Part shown: positions 8,712 to 17,087 of the stretch, piece by piece
How positions within the stretch are numbered: position 1 is the first letter of the stretch
Layout of the letters: each line of letters begins with the position of its first letter
Assembly: GCF_003063625.1 (NCBI RefSeq)
Contig: NZ_CP026604.1
Coordinates: 1,054,001-1,118,000 of the forward strand
Reading direction: 5' to 3'
DNA: 64,000 nucleotides
Source of the DNA: Saccharobesus litoralis
Lineage (GTDB): Bacteria; Pseudomonadota; Gammaproteobacteria; Enterobacterales; Alteromonadaceae
The notes under the pieces: generated by a model
Database searches by the model: none
Told to the model about the DNA's origin: nothing
Seen by the model: the letters and a program-made list of their open reading frames with translations, nothing else
Made by a program: the position numbers and the translations under genes

Positions 8712-9687
8712 TTTATATTTTTCGCAACTCAAACGAGAGTTTTGGGAACATAAAACCAGTTTAGTTAACATTCCGCTTACTTTGTCTAGCGTTGCCATTA
8801 TTGCTTTACTGGCAGGCTTAATTTATTTTTCGTTGGCTGAGCATAAGCAAATATTTGTTCAATCCGACGGGGATTTGTATGTTTCCGTACCCAATCAACT
8901 AAAAGGCGCACCAGTGACCCTAGTTGACAGTCATAACCAAAGTGACTTAGGCAGTTGGCAACAAACAGACGTTAAATTTCCGGCTCGTATAATTAATAAA
9001 GAAATGGATCTACCCAAAAGCATCGAGCGCGGCAAAGAAGAAGTGAGATCCTTTTTGTTTGTCGCCACTGTCATATTGGTATTTTTTTCAGTGCTAGGTA
9101 TTCTTTGTTCAAGCTTGTCGGCAGACAGAAAAGACAGCAGTATTTTGCTGTGGCGCTCGTTACCCGTGCCTGAAAGCCGTAATGTGCTAATTAAGTACGC
9201 CAACGCTTTTATCGTTCTGCCCTGCATTTATATCGTGTTTGCAATAGTCACGATGGGCATTATGCTAAGTATGCTGTCGATAACAGAATACATATTCTCA
9301 CCCGCAGCCGAGCTTATTTTAACCAGTTCGTTTTATCACTTTTACACTAGCTATATAGCGGTTGTGTTTTATTTGTTTTTTGCCTTGTTGTGGTTATCCC
9401 CCCTACTCGCGTGGGTTGGTTTGGCCTGCAGTTACCCTAGTAAATTTAGCCCTTTTATTGTCGTTGCGCCCTTTGTATTAATCGCAATTATTGAAGCCTT
9501 AGTTTTCCGAACTTCGCACTTTAGCCAAACGGTATTAGACTACATTGACAATGGCATGGACTCGGTAGGTCATTTAGTTCACGGCAAATCTGAACTAATC
9601 GATTTTTCACAGCCCGCGATAGGCATCGCCCTGACCGCCTTGTTAATCACAGCTACCATTTACTTACGTAAATGGCGTATCGATTAG
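8704..9687 (+). CDS. ABC transporter permease
   Basis: A 327-residue membrane protein. Helices are visible near residues 20-42, 112-135, 160-190, 215-245, 250-270 and 300-320, with an external loop after the first helix (about residues 45-110). This is the ABC-2-like layout of the YtrC/D or EcsB type. It overlaps the ATPase gene, and a short single-helix protein gene overlaps its end. The conserved sequence content is low, so substrate cannot be inferred. Confidence 0.85.
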   Translation: MLNLYFSQLKREFWEHKTSLVNIPLTLSSVAIIALLAGLIYFSLAEHKQIFVQSDGDLYVSVPNQLKGAPVTLVDSHNQSDLGSWQQTDVKFPARIINKEMDLPKSIERGKEEVRSFLFVATVILVFFSVLGILCSSLSADRKDSSILLWRSLPVPESRNVLIKYANAFIVLPCIYIVFAIVTMGIMLSMLSITEYIFSPAAELILTSSFYHFYTSYIAVVFYLFFALLWLSPLLAWVGLACSYPSKFSPFIVVAPFVLIAIIEALVFRTSHFSQTVLDYIDNGMDSVGHLVHGKSELIDFSQPAIGIALTALLITATIYLRKWRID

Positions 9688-9695
9688 GAGGCGTC

Positions 9696-9887
9696 ATGAA
9701 TACAACTAAAAAGGCTTTATTGATTGTCGTTGTGGCATTTTTGCTACTGGGCTTGTTGATGCTCAAGCCTTATCAAAAACAAAGGATTTTGGATTTTTTC
9801 GCACTGCAATCGAGTTATATTTCAAGTTTGCAAAACCTCGATAACCCGCAATCAATGAAATATGTAAACTCGGCGCCGTTATTATAA
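9696..9887 (+). CDS. Small single-span membrane protein of the GntR/ABC operon
   Basis: A 63-residue protein with one hydrophobic helix (ALLIVVVAFLLLGLLML) after a short basic N-terminus. The ATG at 9696 follows TAGGAGG closely; an in-frame upstream ATG at 9672 lies inside the permease gene and lacks such a site. It is the last gene before a terminator. No family is recognised; it is probably an accessory subunit of the transporter. Confidence 0.65.
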   Translation: MNTTKKALLIVVVAFLLLGLLMLKPYQKQRILDFFALQSSYISSLQNLDNPQSMKYVNSAPLL

Positions 9888-9893
9888 GCTGCG

Positions 9894-9924
9894 TAAAAAA
9901 AAGCCAGACCTATTTAGGTCTGGC
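9894..9924 (-). terminator. Rho-independent terminator of the GH117 gene
   Basis: Read on the minus strand, the stem GCCAGACC / GGTCTGGC (9903-9910 with 9917-9924) is followed by a run of eight T (9894-9902). It serves the leftward GH117 gene. Confidence 0.8.
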
Positions 9925-9939
9925 AAACACACCACTATT

Positions 9940-9960
9940 AGACGAGGCTCTCGTCTTTTA
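9940..9960 (+). terminator. Rho-independent terminator of the GntR/ABC operon
   Basis: AGACGAG (9940-9946), loop GCT, CTCGTCT (9950-9956), then TTTA. Placed just after the rightward operon, next to the oppositely oriented terminator. Confidence 0.75.
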
Positions 9961-10080
9961 GCACAAAATCAGAAAAACAATACACATCGTTACCGATTTA
10001 ACTTAAGTCTAGCTTTAGCATGGTATAAGCCAAAGTTGTTTTACCTATCGAAACAATTCTTACCTAATTGTTAACAGTTT

Positions 10081-11394
10081 TTACTGTTTTTGGCTTTCAG
10101 CAAAAGCTTGATTACGCTGTTGAATCGCCTTGCGCTGCTTACTATTTAAACCTTGGCTGAAATACACATCAGGCTTTAAATATACCCCTGAGTTTTTCAT
10201 GACAGGATCATGTACATCCAAGCTTAAATCACAATCAAACCGCGCTAACATTGAATGACGATTCGGCGGCGTACCCGCATTAATAAAATGACTCATGCCC
10301 CAAGTGATCCCTTTAGCATATGGCGCATTAGTAAAAGCATCGGGTGAAAAAGGCGCTGCCGCTGTTGGCGGTAAGCTAATCACTGACTGAATTGTAAAAT
10401 TAACCCCATCAGGCGCATATTGAATGGTGCTGCGCTCATTACCATCCTTATTAACAATACTGGCAATACCCTCTTTATACGGGAAATAAGTCGCTTCATG
10501 CCCAGAGTTAGAGATTGGATTTAGCGGGTGCTTAGTAAAAGGACCTAGTGGATCATCAGCCATGGCAATACCATTGGCGACTGCATATTTAGTACGGTGA
10601 TCAGGCCATTTGTTGTAGGTAGCTTTGTAATAAAGATAAATTTTTCCGTTGTAAACGATAGGCTGCGGATCATGAGTTTGGTCTTGGTCCCAATCGCCTT
10701 TTTGGCCGGAATGTACAACAATTTTATTAACCGGTGTCCAAGGGCCATTCGGTGAATCAGCATAAGAAACTGTAACCGGACAAAAATCACCATTTAAACC
10801 ACTTGGCTCAACAAAGCCTTGATAATAGAGGTAGTACTTTCCTTTCCATTTTAAAATATCTGGTGTCGCAACAGAACGATGGCCAGGATAGGGTTTTGGT
10901 GGGCGCGGCACAGCTACACCCTGCTCTTGCCAAGTAAAGCCATCTTTACTGGTGGCATACCAAATTTCCGCTAAATCCCAATCGGTAGATGGAATAGTAT
11001 CAGTCGCCTTATGCGCATTACTCCAGCCGATAGGTGGTACTTTTGTATGACGCTTGGTATACCAAATATAATATTGGCCGTTTTCAAAGATCGGCCGAGA
11101 AGGATCACGACGTGAAATCGTACCGTCACCACCATTATAATCAAAACCTTTAAGACGGGTATATTTAAACTGCGAGAACAATTCGTTGTCTTGCACGCGC
11201 GGTGCTGGATAATCAAACATGCGCTGCATTGCCGCACTCAAAGGCATATCCGGCTTACTCGCTGGCATTTTATGCGGGAATACCTGACGTGCTTGTTCAG
11301 CCGCTTGCACGCAGAAGGTCCCAATTGACAACAATCCGAGTAAGCTTATTACCAACCCTCTAGCATTGTTTTTTACAAACATAGTCGCTCTCAT
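10081..11394 (-). CDS. GH117 alpha-1,3-(3,6-anhydro)-L-galactosidase (neoagarobiose hydrolase type)
   Basis: A 437-residue protein with a signal peptide (MFVKNNARGLVISLLGLLSIGTFCVQAA). It has the full GH117 five-bladed propeller pattern: KLKGFDYN-like core, SRRDPS with the conserved Asp, YYIWYTKRHTKVPPIG, WDLAEIWYATSKDGFTWQEQGVAVPRPPKP, DILKWKGKYYLYYQGF and SGHEATYFP. Characterised GH117 enzymes release 3,6-anhydro-L-galactose from the non-reducing end of neoagaro-oligosaccharides. A paralogue lies at 26564-27862. The downstream start at MFVKNN has a better placed ribosome site and may be the real one. Its promoter carries the 12-base motif ATTGTTTACAAT, shared with the paralogue. Confidence 0.93.
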   Translation of the reverse strand: MRATMFVKNNARGLVISLLGLLSIGTFCVQAAEQARQVFPHKMPASKPDMPLSAAMQRMFDYPAPRVQDNELFSQFKYTRLKGFDYNGGDGTISRRDPSRPIFENGQYYIWYTKRHTKVPPIGWSNAHKATDTIPSTDWDLAEIWYATSKDGFTWQEQGVAVPRPPKPYPGHRSVATPDILKWKGKYYLYYQGFVEPSGLNGDFCPVTVSYADSPNGPWTPVNKIVVHSGQKGDWDQDQTHDPQPIVYNGKIYLYYKATYNKWPDHRTKYAVANGIAMADDPLGPFTKHPLNPISNSGHEATYFPYKEGIASIVNKDGNERSTIQYAPDGVNFTIQSVISLPPTAAAPFSPDAFTNAPYAKGITWGMSHFINAGTPPNRHSMLARFDCDLSLDVHDPVMKNSGVYLKPDVYFSQGLNSKQRKAIQQRNQAFAESQKQ

Positions 11395-12235
11395 AAATTC
11401 AAAAAATAACGAATCTATAATAGCATCAAATAAAAGTATAACACCAGTTTATTGTAAACAATGAACCGGTGTTAAGCCTGTCTATTAAATGACGCTTAGC
11501 TTGCTACCAAAAGTAGAGGCTTGAAAAAGTCTCGCCTTATATCTCTCAGTGATAGGAGTTTAGCTAGCACTTATCACATCATGAAGTTTATAAAGTATGT
11601 GTAACTCGCCTTATTATGTTGTAACGGATAAATGATCATAAGCTCGCTGCTTGAGCTGCTGAATAGTTTTCGTTTTTTGCCAATTTCGCAAAATAGGGTA
11701 TATAGCAACAGAGATCCGGCCAACATAAATAAAGCATAAATTTGTTATTATCGAACCACCGAATACTTGCAAACAGTATAAAAAATATCGAAATACCATT
11801 TCACAGCCATTAACTAAAAAATGAAATATTCGAGCTTATTAAGTTTTAAATTTGTTATAAACAAGCAATGAAAAACAAAACGATGAACAAGCTAAAAAAT
11901 GTCCACACAGCCTTATAAATAGGCATGTAATGGCACTTTTCATTTGACTCCTTTTGCTTAGCACACCTTTCATTCAAGCCAAAACAACGTCTAAAAACCT
12001 TAATTAAATCATGGATTAATCTCAATCTTGTTTTTTAGGTAAGATTTAAAGTTTTCTTCGCTGTTACAGAAAATCAACATATGTGCAAATTATTGATATT
12101 TTTAGGTGGGATAGCGGCTATTTTAACCAATCAAGTTTAAATAATATGACGACATATTGTTAACCAAGCTTAATTTAGCTTAGGTAAAAAGTTTGCAGCG
12201 TGACGCGAAAATCGCGGATAAGAGAGGTTCCCCCA
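11395..12235. other. Divergent control region GH117 / P450
   Basis: About 840 AT-rich bases holding both promoters. Visible elements are the palindrome ATTGTAAACAAT at 11451-11462, flanked by AACACC (11440-11445) and GGTGTT (11468-11473) as an outer inverted repeat. A 61-codon leftward frame at 11614-11799 has no family signature and is not called. Confidence 0.55.
11451..11462. promoter_or_regulatory. Candidate operator ATTGTTTACAAT upstream of GH117 (copy 1)
   Basis: Read toward the GH117 gene it is ATTGTTTACAAT, an imperfect palindrome 57 bases from the start codon, nested in an outer AACACC...GGTGTT inverted repeat. The identical 12-mer lies before the second GH117 gene. Confidence 0.5.
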
Positions 12236-13393
12236 ATGAAGAAAAGTGCATTGCCCGATCCATTTGAACAAGCCCGTTTGGAAAAAGGTGTTGGTCACAT
12301 GGACGATCAAAATGATCCTGTCACTATGGTACTGGGTCTTAAAGACGTACGCAAATGTGCTCATAAATGGCAAACATTCCAATCTGGCGCTAAACCCGGT
12401 CGTATTGTTGTGCCTTCTGAAGTGGCTATCCGTGAAACACGCCAAATTCCATTTGAAGTGGATCCACCTGAGCATAAAGGTTTCCGCGATTTACTGGACC
12501 CATGGTTTAAGCGCCCACTAGAGCCAGAATACCAAGACAAGTTAGCCACTATCATCCACGCCGTAGTTGAAGAAGCGCTAAACGCTGACGAAGTGGAAGT
12601 GGTTGAGGAATTTTCTTTGCGCTTACAATCACGCGCTTTGACCTTGTTGCTTAATATTCCTTACGAAGAAGCACAAACTTGGATCAGTTGGGGTACACAC
12701 GTATTCCGCAGTGAAGGTGAATCATTAGATGGCGATAAAGCCGCAATCCTTTACGATTACATTGACGCGCAAATCGACAAAGCGGCCGAAAACCCAGGTG
12801 ACGATTTATATTCTGTACTACTTAACTCTGAGGTAAACGGCAAAAAGCTAAGCAAAGAAGAAGTAAAAGGCGTGATGATTTTAACCTTTGCTGGTGGTCG
12901 CGATACAGTTATCAATGCTGTGACTAACTCAGTGGCTTATTTTGCTGAACACCCTGAATCATTGCAGCGTATTCACGACGAACCGGAAATTGTTAATACC
13001 GCAGTTGAAGAGCTTATCCGCTACTTTGCGCCTCTTACACACATGGGGCGAGTTGCGACAGAAGATACCGCAGTATGTGAGCATGCGGTTAAGGCCGACA
13101 CACGTATCTCGTTATGTTGGGCATCGGCGAACCGCGACGAAAAGACGTTCCCGAACCCAAATGAAGTGGTGTTAGATCGTAAAGTAAACCCACACGTGAG
13201 CTTTGGTTTTGGTACGCATAATTGTTTAGGTGCTACGCATGCGCGACAAATTATGCATACCTTAGTGAAAACATTGGCTGAAAAAGTGAAATCGATTGAA
13301 ATCGTGGATCACCAAGACAATGTGGAAGTATTAGGTGAGTTTAATCGTAAAGTGGGCTTCCATGCCCTTAACGTAAAATTTACTGCTAAATAA
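12236..13393 (+). CDS. Cytochrome P450, CYP236A-like (6-O-methyl-D-galactose demethylase)
   Basis: A 386-residue soluble P450. The I-helix motif is FAGGRDTVINAV, the K-helix EELIR, and the heme loop FGFGTHNCLGATHAR with the Cys ligand near residue 331. The start at 12236 has GAGAGG eight bases upstream; a longer frame from 12200 lacks one. Bacterial P450s with a neighbouring ferredoxin and ferredoxin reductase inside porphyran/agar loci (CYP236A) oxidatively demethylate 6-O-methyl-D-galactose to galactose and formaldehyde. Here exactly that trio lies between GH117, GH2 and GH50 genes. Subfamily assignment is from context and memory of the family, not alignment. Confidence 0.9.
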   Translation: MKKSALPDPFEQARLEKGVGHMDDQNDPVTMVLGLKDVRKCAHKWQTFQSGAKPGRIVVPSEVAIRETRQIPFEVDPPEHKGFRDLLDPWFKRPLEPEYQDKLATIIHAVVEEALNADEVEVVEEFSLRLQSRALTLLLNIPYEEAQTWISWGTHVFRSEGESLDGDKAAILYDYIDAQIDKAAENPGDDLYSVLLNSEVNGKKLSKEEVKGVMILTFAGGRDTVINAVTNSVAYFAEHPESLQRIHDEPEIVNTAVEELIRYFAPLTHMGRVATEDTAVCEHAVKADTRISLCWASANRDEKTFPNPNEVVLDRKVNPHVSFGFGTHNCLGATHARQIMHTLVKTLAEKVKSIEIVDHQDNVEVLGEFNRKVGFHALNVKFTAK

Positions 13394-13475
13394 AATTTAA
13401 TGCTTGGCTGTTGCACGGGGGCGTAAAACAGCTAGGTAAACATTCCAGTTTAAAAATGACTAGTTGAGGTTTCTC

Positions 13476-13790
13476 ATGGCGAAGATTACTTTTATCACAA
13501 TTGAAAACGAAGAAATTACTGTAGAAGGCGACTCAGGTAACGTAATGGAATTGGCAGTAGCCAACAACGTTGCAGGTATCGACGGCGACTGTGGTGGCGT
13601 ATGTTCTTGCGCAACTTGCCACGTACACGTTGACCCTGCTCACGTTGCAAAAACAGGTGAAGCCAGTGAAATTGAACAAGACATGCTTGAGCTTGATGAC
13701 AATGCTAACGAATACAGCCGCTTATGTTGTCAAATTCAAGTATCTGAGCAATTAGACGGCGTTATCTTACGCGTAGCAGGCGACGAATAG
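13476..13790 (+). CDS. [2Fe-2S] ferredoxin of the P450 system
   Basis: A 104-residue adrenodoxin/putidaredoxin-type ferredoxin (MAKITFITIENEEITVEGDSGNVMELAVANNVAGIDGDCGG). Cluster cysteines are in CGGVCSCATC and RLCCQI, fitting the C-x5-C-x2-C...C pattern with extra cysteines alongside. The ATG at 13476 has GAGG six bases upstream; an upstream TTG frame is ignored. It passes electrons from the reductase encoded next to the P450 encoded 82 bases upstream. Confidence 0.95.
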   Translation: MAKITFITIENEEITVEGDSGNVMELAVANNVAGIDGDCGGVCSCATCHVHVDPAHVAKTGEASEIEQDMLELDDNANEYSRLCCQIQVSEQLDGVILRVAGDE

Positions 13791-13810
13791 TCTGCTAAAA
13801 AACCTGTGTA

Positions 13811-13829
13811 GGCGAGCATTTATGCTTGC
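13811..13829. repeat. REP-like palindrome, family A
   Basis: GGCGAGCATTTATGCTTGC, a near-palindrome between the ferredoxin and reductase genes. The same unit recurs 145 bases further on with similar flanks (CTCATTGGC), and elsewhere in the window. Confidence 0.6.
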
Positions 13830-13923
13830 GACTCATTGGCGTTGTTTCCAAGCAACGATCAGTTGAAACCCTGTAGGTTAACCTTTACCTAAATTAATTT
13901 GGCTCAACAAAAACAAAGATTGT

Positions 13924-13948
13924 GTTGGGCTTCATTCTTCAGCCCAAC
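13924..13948 (+). terminator. Hairpin between ferredoxin and reductase genes
   Basis: GTTGGGCT (13924-13931) pairs with AGCCCAAC (13941-13948). No T-run follows, so it may only attenuate or stabilise the transcript. Confidence 0.35.
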
Positions 13949-13955
13949 TGGTGCA

Positions 13956-13974
13956 GGCGAGCATTTATGCTTGC
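13956..13974. repeat. REP-like palindrome, family A
   Basis: Second copy of GGCGAGCATTTATGCTTGC upstream of the reductase gene, same orientation as the copy at 13811. Confidence 0.6.
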
Positions 13975-14030
13975 TGCTCATTGGCATTTGGCCTAAAGAC
14001 CGACCTACCATTCTTCCAAGAGTAATCCTT

Positions 14031-15287
14031 ATGTCTGAAATCCAATCTGAAAATCAAACTTGTGTGGTTATTGGCGCAAGCCACGGCGGCGTTAACTTAG
14101 CCTTTTCATTACGTAAAGAAGGCTGGCAAGGTGACATCATTTTATTTGATGTTGATCCAACCATGCCCTATCACAGACCACCACTGTCGAAAGCGTATTT
14201 AACTAGCGACGATGCTATTGATAAAAACCTATTAAAATCGCCAGACGCTTATGAGAAAAACAATATTCAATTGAAACTGGGGGTATTGGTTGAGTCTATC
14301 GATCGCCAAGCGCAAACTATCACCTTGCAAGATGGCAGCACCCAAGCTTACGACAAGCTGGTATTTTCAGCTGGTGCACGACCGATTATTCCGCCGATTC
14401 CCGGTATCAAGGATGCGGCCAACTTATACCCATTGCGCACTGCGGCCGACGTTAATAATATTCGCCAAGCGTTAAACGCCAGCGCAAGCAAACGCGCGGT
14501 GGTGATCGGCGGTGGTTATATCGGTTTAGAAACCGCAGCGTCAATGAAAAAACTCGGCGCAACAGTCACCGTATTAGAGCGAGAAGAGCGCATATTGGCA
14601 CGTGTCACTGCACCACATATGTCGAATTTTTTCCAACAACTGCATGCCGATAATGACGTTGATGTATTCACTGGCAAAAACGTTGTTGAGATCAAAACCC
14701 AAGATGGTGTTAACCAAGTCATTTGCGGCGACGGAACAAGCTTTACCGCTGACTTAATTGTGGTCGGCGTGGGTATTCGCGTGAATACTGAACTTGCCGC
14801 TGCAGCCGGTTTAGAAATAGACAACGGCGTGAAAGTGGATGAAACTGCACGTACCAATGACGAAAACATCTATGCCATTGGCGATTGTTCTTTCCACCAT
14901 AACCCGCGCTACGACCGCTACATTCGGTTAGAGTCAGTGCAAAATGCGGTCGACCAAGCCAAAACAGCGGCCGCGGCCATTTGTGGTAAACAACCTAAAT
15001 ACGACACTATTCCTTGGTTCTGGTCTGATCAATACGACATTAAATTACAAATGGTCGGATTATCGACAGGCTATACAGACACCATAGTGCGTGAAGAAAT
15101 TGGCGATGAAACCAAATTTTCGGTTTGGTATTTTAAAAACGACGAGTTACTGGCCGTTGATGCTGTCAATAATGCCAAAGCGTACGTGTTAGGCACTAAG
15201 TTTATCAAAGGTGTCACTGCGCTTGATAAAGCCAAAATAGCTGATCCTAGCGTTGAGTTAAAGCCCGCAAATTTATTAGCGAGCTAA
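14031..15287 (+). CDS. Ferredoxin-NAD(P)+ reductase of the P450 system
   Basis: A 418-residue FAD-dependent pyridine nucleotide-disulfide oxidoreductase of the putidaredoxin reductase type. FAD motif VVIGASHGGVNLAFSLRKEG is at the N-terminus, the NAD(P) motif VVIGGGYIGLETAASMKKLG is near residue 155, and the second FAD motif is NIYAIGDCSF. The C-terminal reductase domain begins about residue 325 (WFWSDQYDIKLQMVG). An open frame extends upstream to 13899 but runs through repeats and a hairpin; the ATG at 14031 gives the normal N-terminus. It completes the P450-ferredoxin-reductase chain. Confidence 0.94.
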   Translation: MSEIQSENQTCVVIGASHGGVNLAFSLRKEGWQGDIILFDVDPTMPYHRPPLSKAYLTSDDAIDKNLLKSPDAYEKNNIQLKLGVLVESIDRQAQTITLQDGSTQAYDKLVFSAGARPIIPPIPGIKDAANLYPLRTAADVNNIRQALNASASKRAVVIGGGYIGLETAASMKKLGATVTVLEREERILARVTAPHMSNFFQQLHADNDVDVFTGKNVVEIKTQDGVNQVICGDGTSFTADLIVVGVGIRVNTELAAAAGLEIDNGVKVDETARTNDENIYAIGDCSFHHNPRYDRYIRLESVQNAVDQAKTAAAAICGKQPKYDTIPWFWSDQYDIKLQMVGLSTGYTDTIVREEIGDETKFSVWYFKNDELLAVDAVNNAKAYVLGTKFIKGVTALDKAKIADPSVELKPANLLAS

Positions 15288-15426
15288 ACGTTACGCTATC
15301 ACTGTCAAACACTCAGCTGGGTATATAAGACGCTTATATACCCTACTCAAACCCAGGCACTTGTATTTCAAATAGCACTGTTGTGTTTAATTGTTGCTTA
15401 CAATTAAATTCCAATGAAAACAGTAT

Positions 15427-15456
15427 CTTTTTGTCGAAATTTATTTCGACAAAAAG
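15427..15456. terminator. Bidirectional terminator between reductase and PEBP genes
   Basis: CTTTTTGTCGAAAT (15427-15440) and ATTTCGACAAAAAG (15443-15456) form a perfect 14-base stem with a 2-base loop. A/T runs at both ends serve the two convergent genes. Confidence 0.8.
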
Positions 15457-15474
15457 ACTCGCATAATTTCAAAC

Positions 15475-16041
15475 TTACCTTTGATACAAGGCTTCTAACG
15501 TAGCACTCGCGATAGCATTAGCGTTAATCATATAACCGGTCAATGCACCACTGGCGTTTGCAGGTAACTCTAACTTTTCTACCTTTAACGCATGTACGGT
15601 AAATTGGTATCGATGCAAACCATGACCTTTTGGTGGGCAAGCACCGCCAAACGCTTTACTACCATAATCATTAGTGATTTGCTGACTACCCTGCGGCATT
15701 GAGTCGCTTTTTACTTCACCAACACCTTGAGCCAGTTCATGCACATCATTCGGAATATTAACCACTTGCCAATGCCACCAGCCACTGCCCGTTGGTGCAT
15801 CTGGATCATACACAGTAATCGCAAAACTTTTGGTGCCTTTCGGCGCATTTTTCCATGCTAAATGCGGTGACAAATCTTGCCCAGAACAGCCAAATCCATT
15901 GAATTCAAATAACTGGCTCATTTGTTGGTCCGCTTTAATATCTTGGCTTGTTAAAACAAAATCAGCGGCTAAAGTCGGTAATGTGATAAAACTAAAAGTT
16001 AGAAAGCTAAGCGTGGTCAACACGCGTTGATAAATAGACAT
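15475..16041 (-). CDS. YbhB/YbcL-family (PEBP-like) protein, secreted
   Basis: A 188-residue phosphatidylethanolamine-binding-protein fold with signal peptide (MSIYQRVLTTLSFLTFSFITLPTLAA). Family motifs are GCSGQDLSPHLAWKNAPKGTKSFAITVYDPDAPTGSGWWHWQVVNIP and HGLHRYQFTVHAL. The ATG at 16041 has GAGGA five bases upstream. The family has a conserved anion/ligand pocket but no settled function in bacteria. It is convergent with the reductase and downstream of the AraC gene on the same strand. Confidence 0.92.
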   Translation of the reverse strand: MSIYQRVLTTLSFLTFSFITLPTLAADFVLTSQDIKADQQMSQLFEFNGFGCSGQDLSPHLAWKNAPKGTKSFAITVYDPDAPTGSGWWHWQVVNIPNDVHELAQGVGEVKSDSMPQGSQQITNDYGSKAFGGACPPKGHGLHRYQFTVHALKVEKLELPANASGALTGYMINANAIASATLEALYQR

Positions 16042-16141
16042 AAGGATCCTCAATCAATAATAAAGTCGAGGCTTTATGCTATGTGAAAGTGAAAAACTAA
16101 TTTAGCCGCTAATCACTCAATCTTTCGCCTTTTTCGGTCAA

Positions 16142-16984
16142 TCATTCAGTTATACGCGTTTTGCGTAAATCCGATGGGGTTAAACCAAAGCGACTTTTAA
16201 ATCTGTCGGTAAAACGAGATTGCGAACTATAGCCACATTGCTCAGCCACTAAGCCTATGGCTAAGTCCGTGGTTTGCAGTAAGTGCAGCGCTTGTCCTAG
16301 CCGTGCTTGGTCTTTAACTGCTTGCAAACCTGTCCCTTCAGCTTTGAGTTTGCGCCTTAGGGTTGATTCACTCATCGCCAGTTGCTGACAAATATCATTA
16401 ATATGCACATCACTAAACTGGCTTTGACTGTATATCGTCTGCAATTTAGAACTTAGCTTAGTATTAACAAATAAGTTTAAAACAGCATCATGACCTAAAT
16501 GGCACAACAGGGTTAATAATTCGATACGCCTTGCTGGCCACATGCTTTGTGGTGCCCATAACGCGCTTTCAATAAATTGTTGTAAACAAGCTGCCAGCGC
16601 ATCACATACATCCGCGATATAATAATTTTGCGCAAGTCGCGTGGAAGGGTTCAACGCTTTAGCTTGCGTTAAATCGTTAATGTCTTGTGAGTCGAACTCA
16701 ATCAGTAACGCAAAATAGTCATCAGCCAAAGGGATATTGCGCATATCAAGTGCTGGGCTATCGGCTAAAAAAACAAACTGCTCTTGGCTACAGGTAAACG
16801 TTGTACTCCGCCCTAACTGCTTTGTCCCATTCAGCACCACTACCATTAACGGCTTGGCAATAGGCACGTTCAATAAACGCTGCTCAAAAGTAGATTGGTA
16901 AACCGAGAAAGGTAAGTGCGTTTGTTGCGCTTGAACTTGTTGGATAACAGAAATTAAGTTCATTGTAAGCCGCTTATGAAGCAA
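16142..16984 (-). CDS. AraC-family transcriptional regulator
   Basis: A 280-residue regulator. The N-terminal half (VYQSTFEQRLLNVPIAKPLMVVVLNGTKQLG) is a sugar-type AraC_N domain; the C-terminal 100 residues carry two helix-turn-helices (VHINDICQQLAMSESTLRRKLKAEG and LAIGLVAEQCGYSSQSRFTDRFKSRFGLTPSDLRK). The second ATG (MNLISV, about 16963) is also plausible. It is upstream of the PEBP gene on the same strand and next to GH2, so either could be its target. Confidence 0.9.
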   Translation of the reverse strand: MLHKRLTMNLISVIQQVQAQQTHLPFSVYQSTFEQRLLNVPIAKPLMVVVLNGTKQLGRSTTFTCSQEQFVFLADSPALDMRNIPLADDYFALLIEFDSQDINDLTQAKALNPSTRLAQNYYIADVCDALAACLQQFIESALWAPQSMWPARRIELLTLLCHLGHDAVLNLFVNTKLSSKLQTIYSQSQFSDVHINDICQQLAMSESTLRRKLKAEGTGLQAVKDQARLGQALHLLQTTDLAIGLVAEQCGYSSQSRFTDRFKSRFGLTPSDLRKTRITE

Positions 16985-17087
16985 TTTTCCCTATAAATAT
17001 AGGGATATGATTGCCAAACTCTATCAGAGATGCAAGTAGCAAAAAAATAAATGAGCCACACAATATTAACTGTGCGGCTCATATTGA

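Noticed and set aside
11614-11799. 61-codon leftward frame in the GH117/P450 gap
   Set aside because: Low-complexity AT-rich sequence, no ribosome site or family signature.
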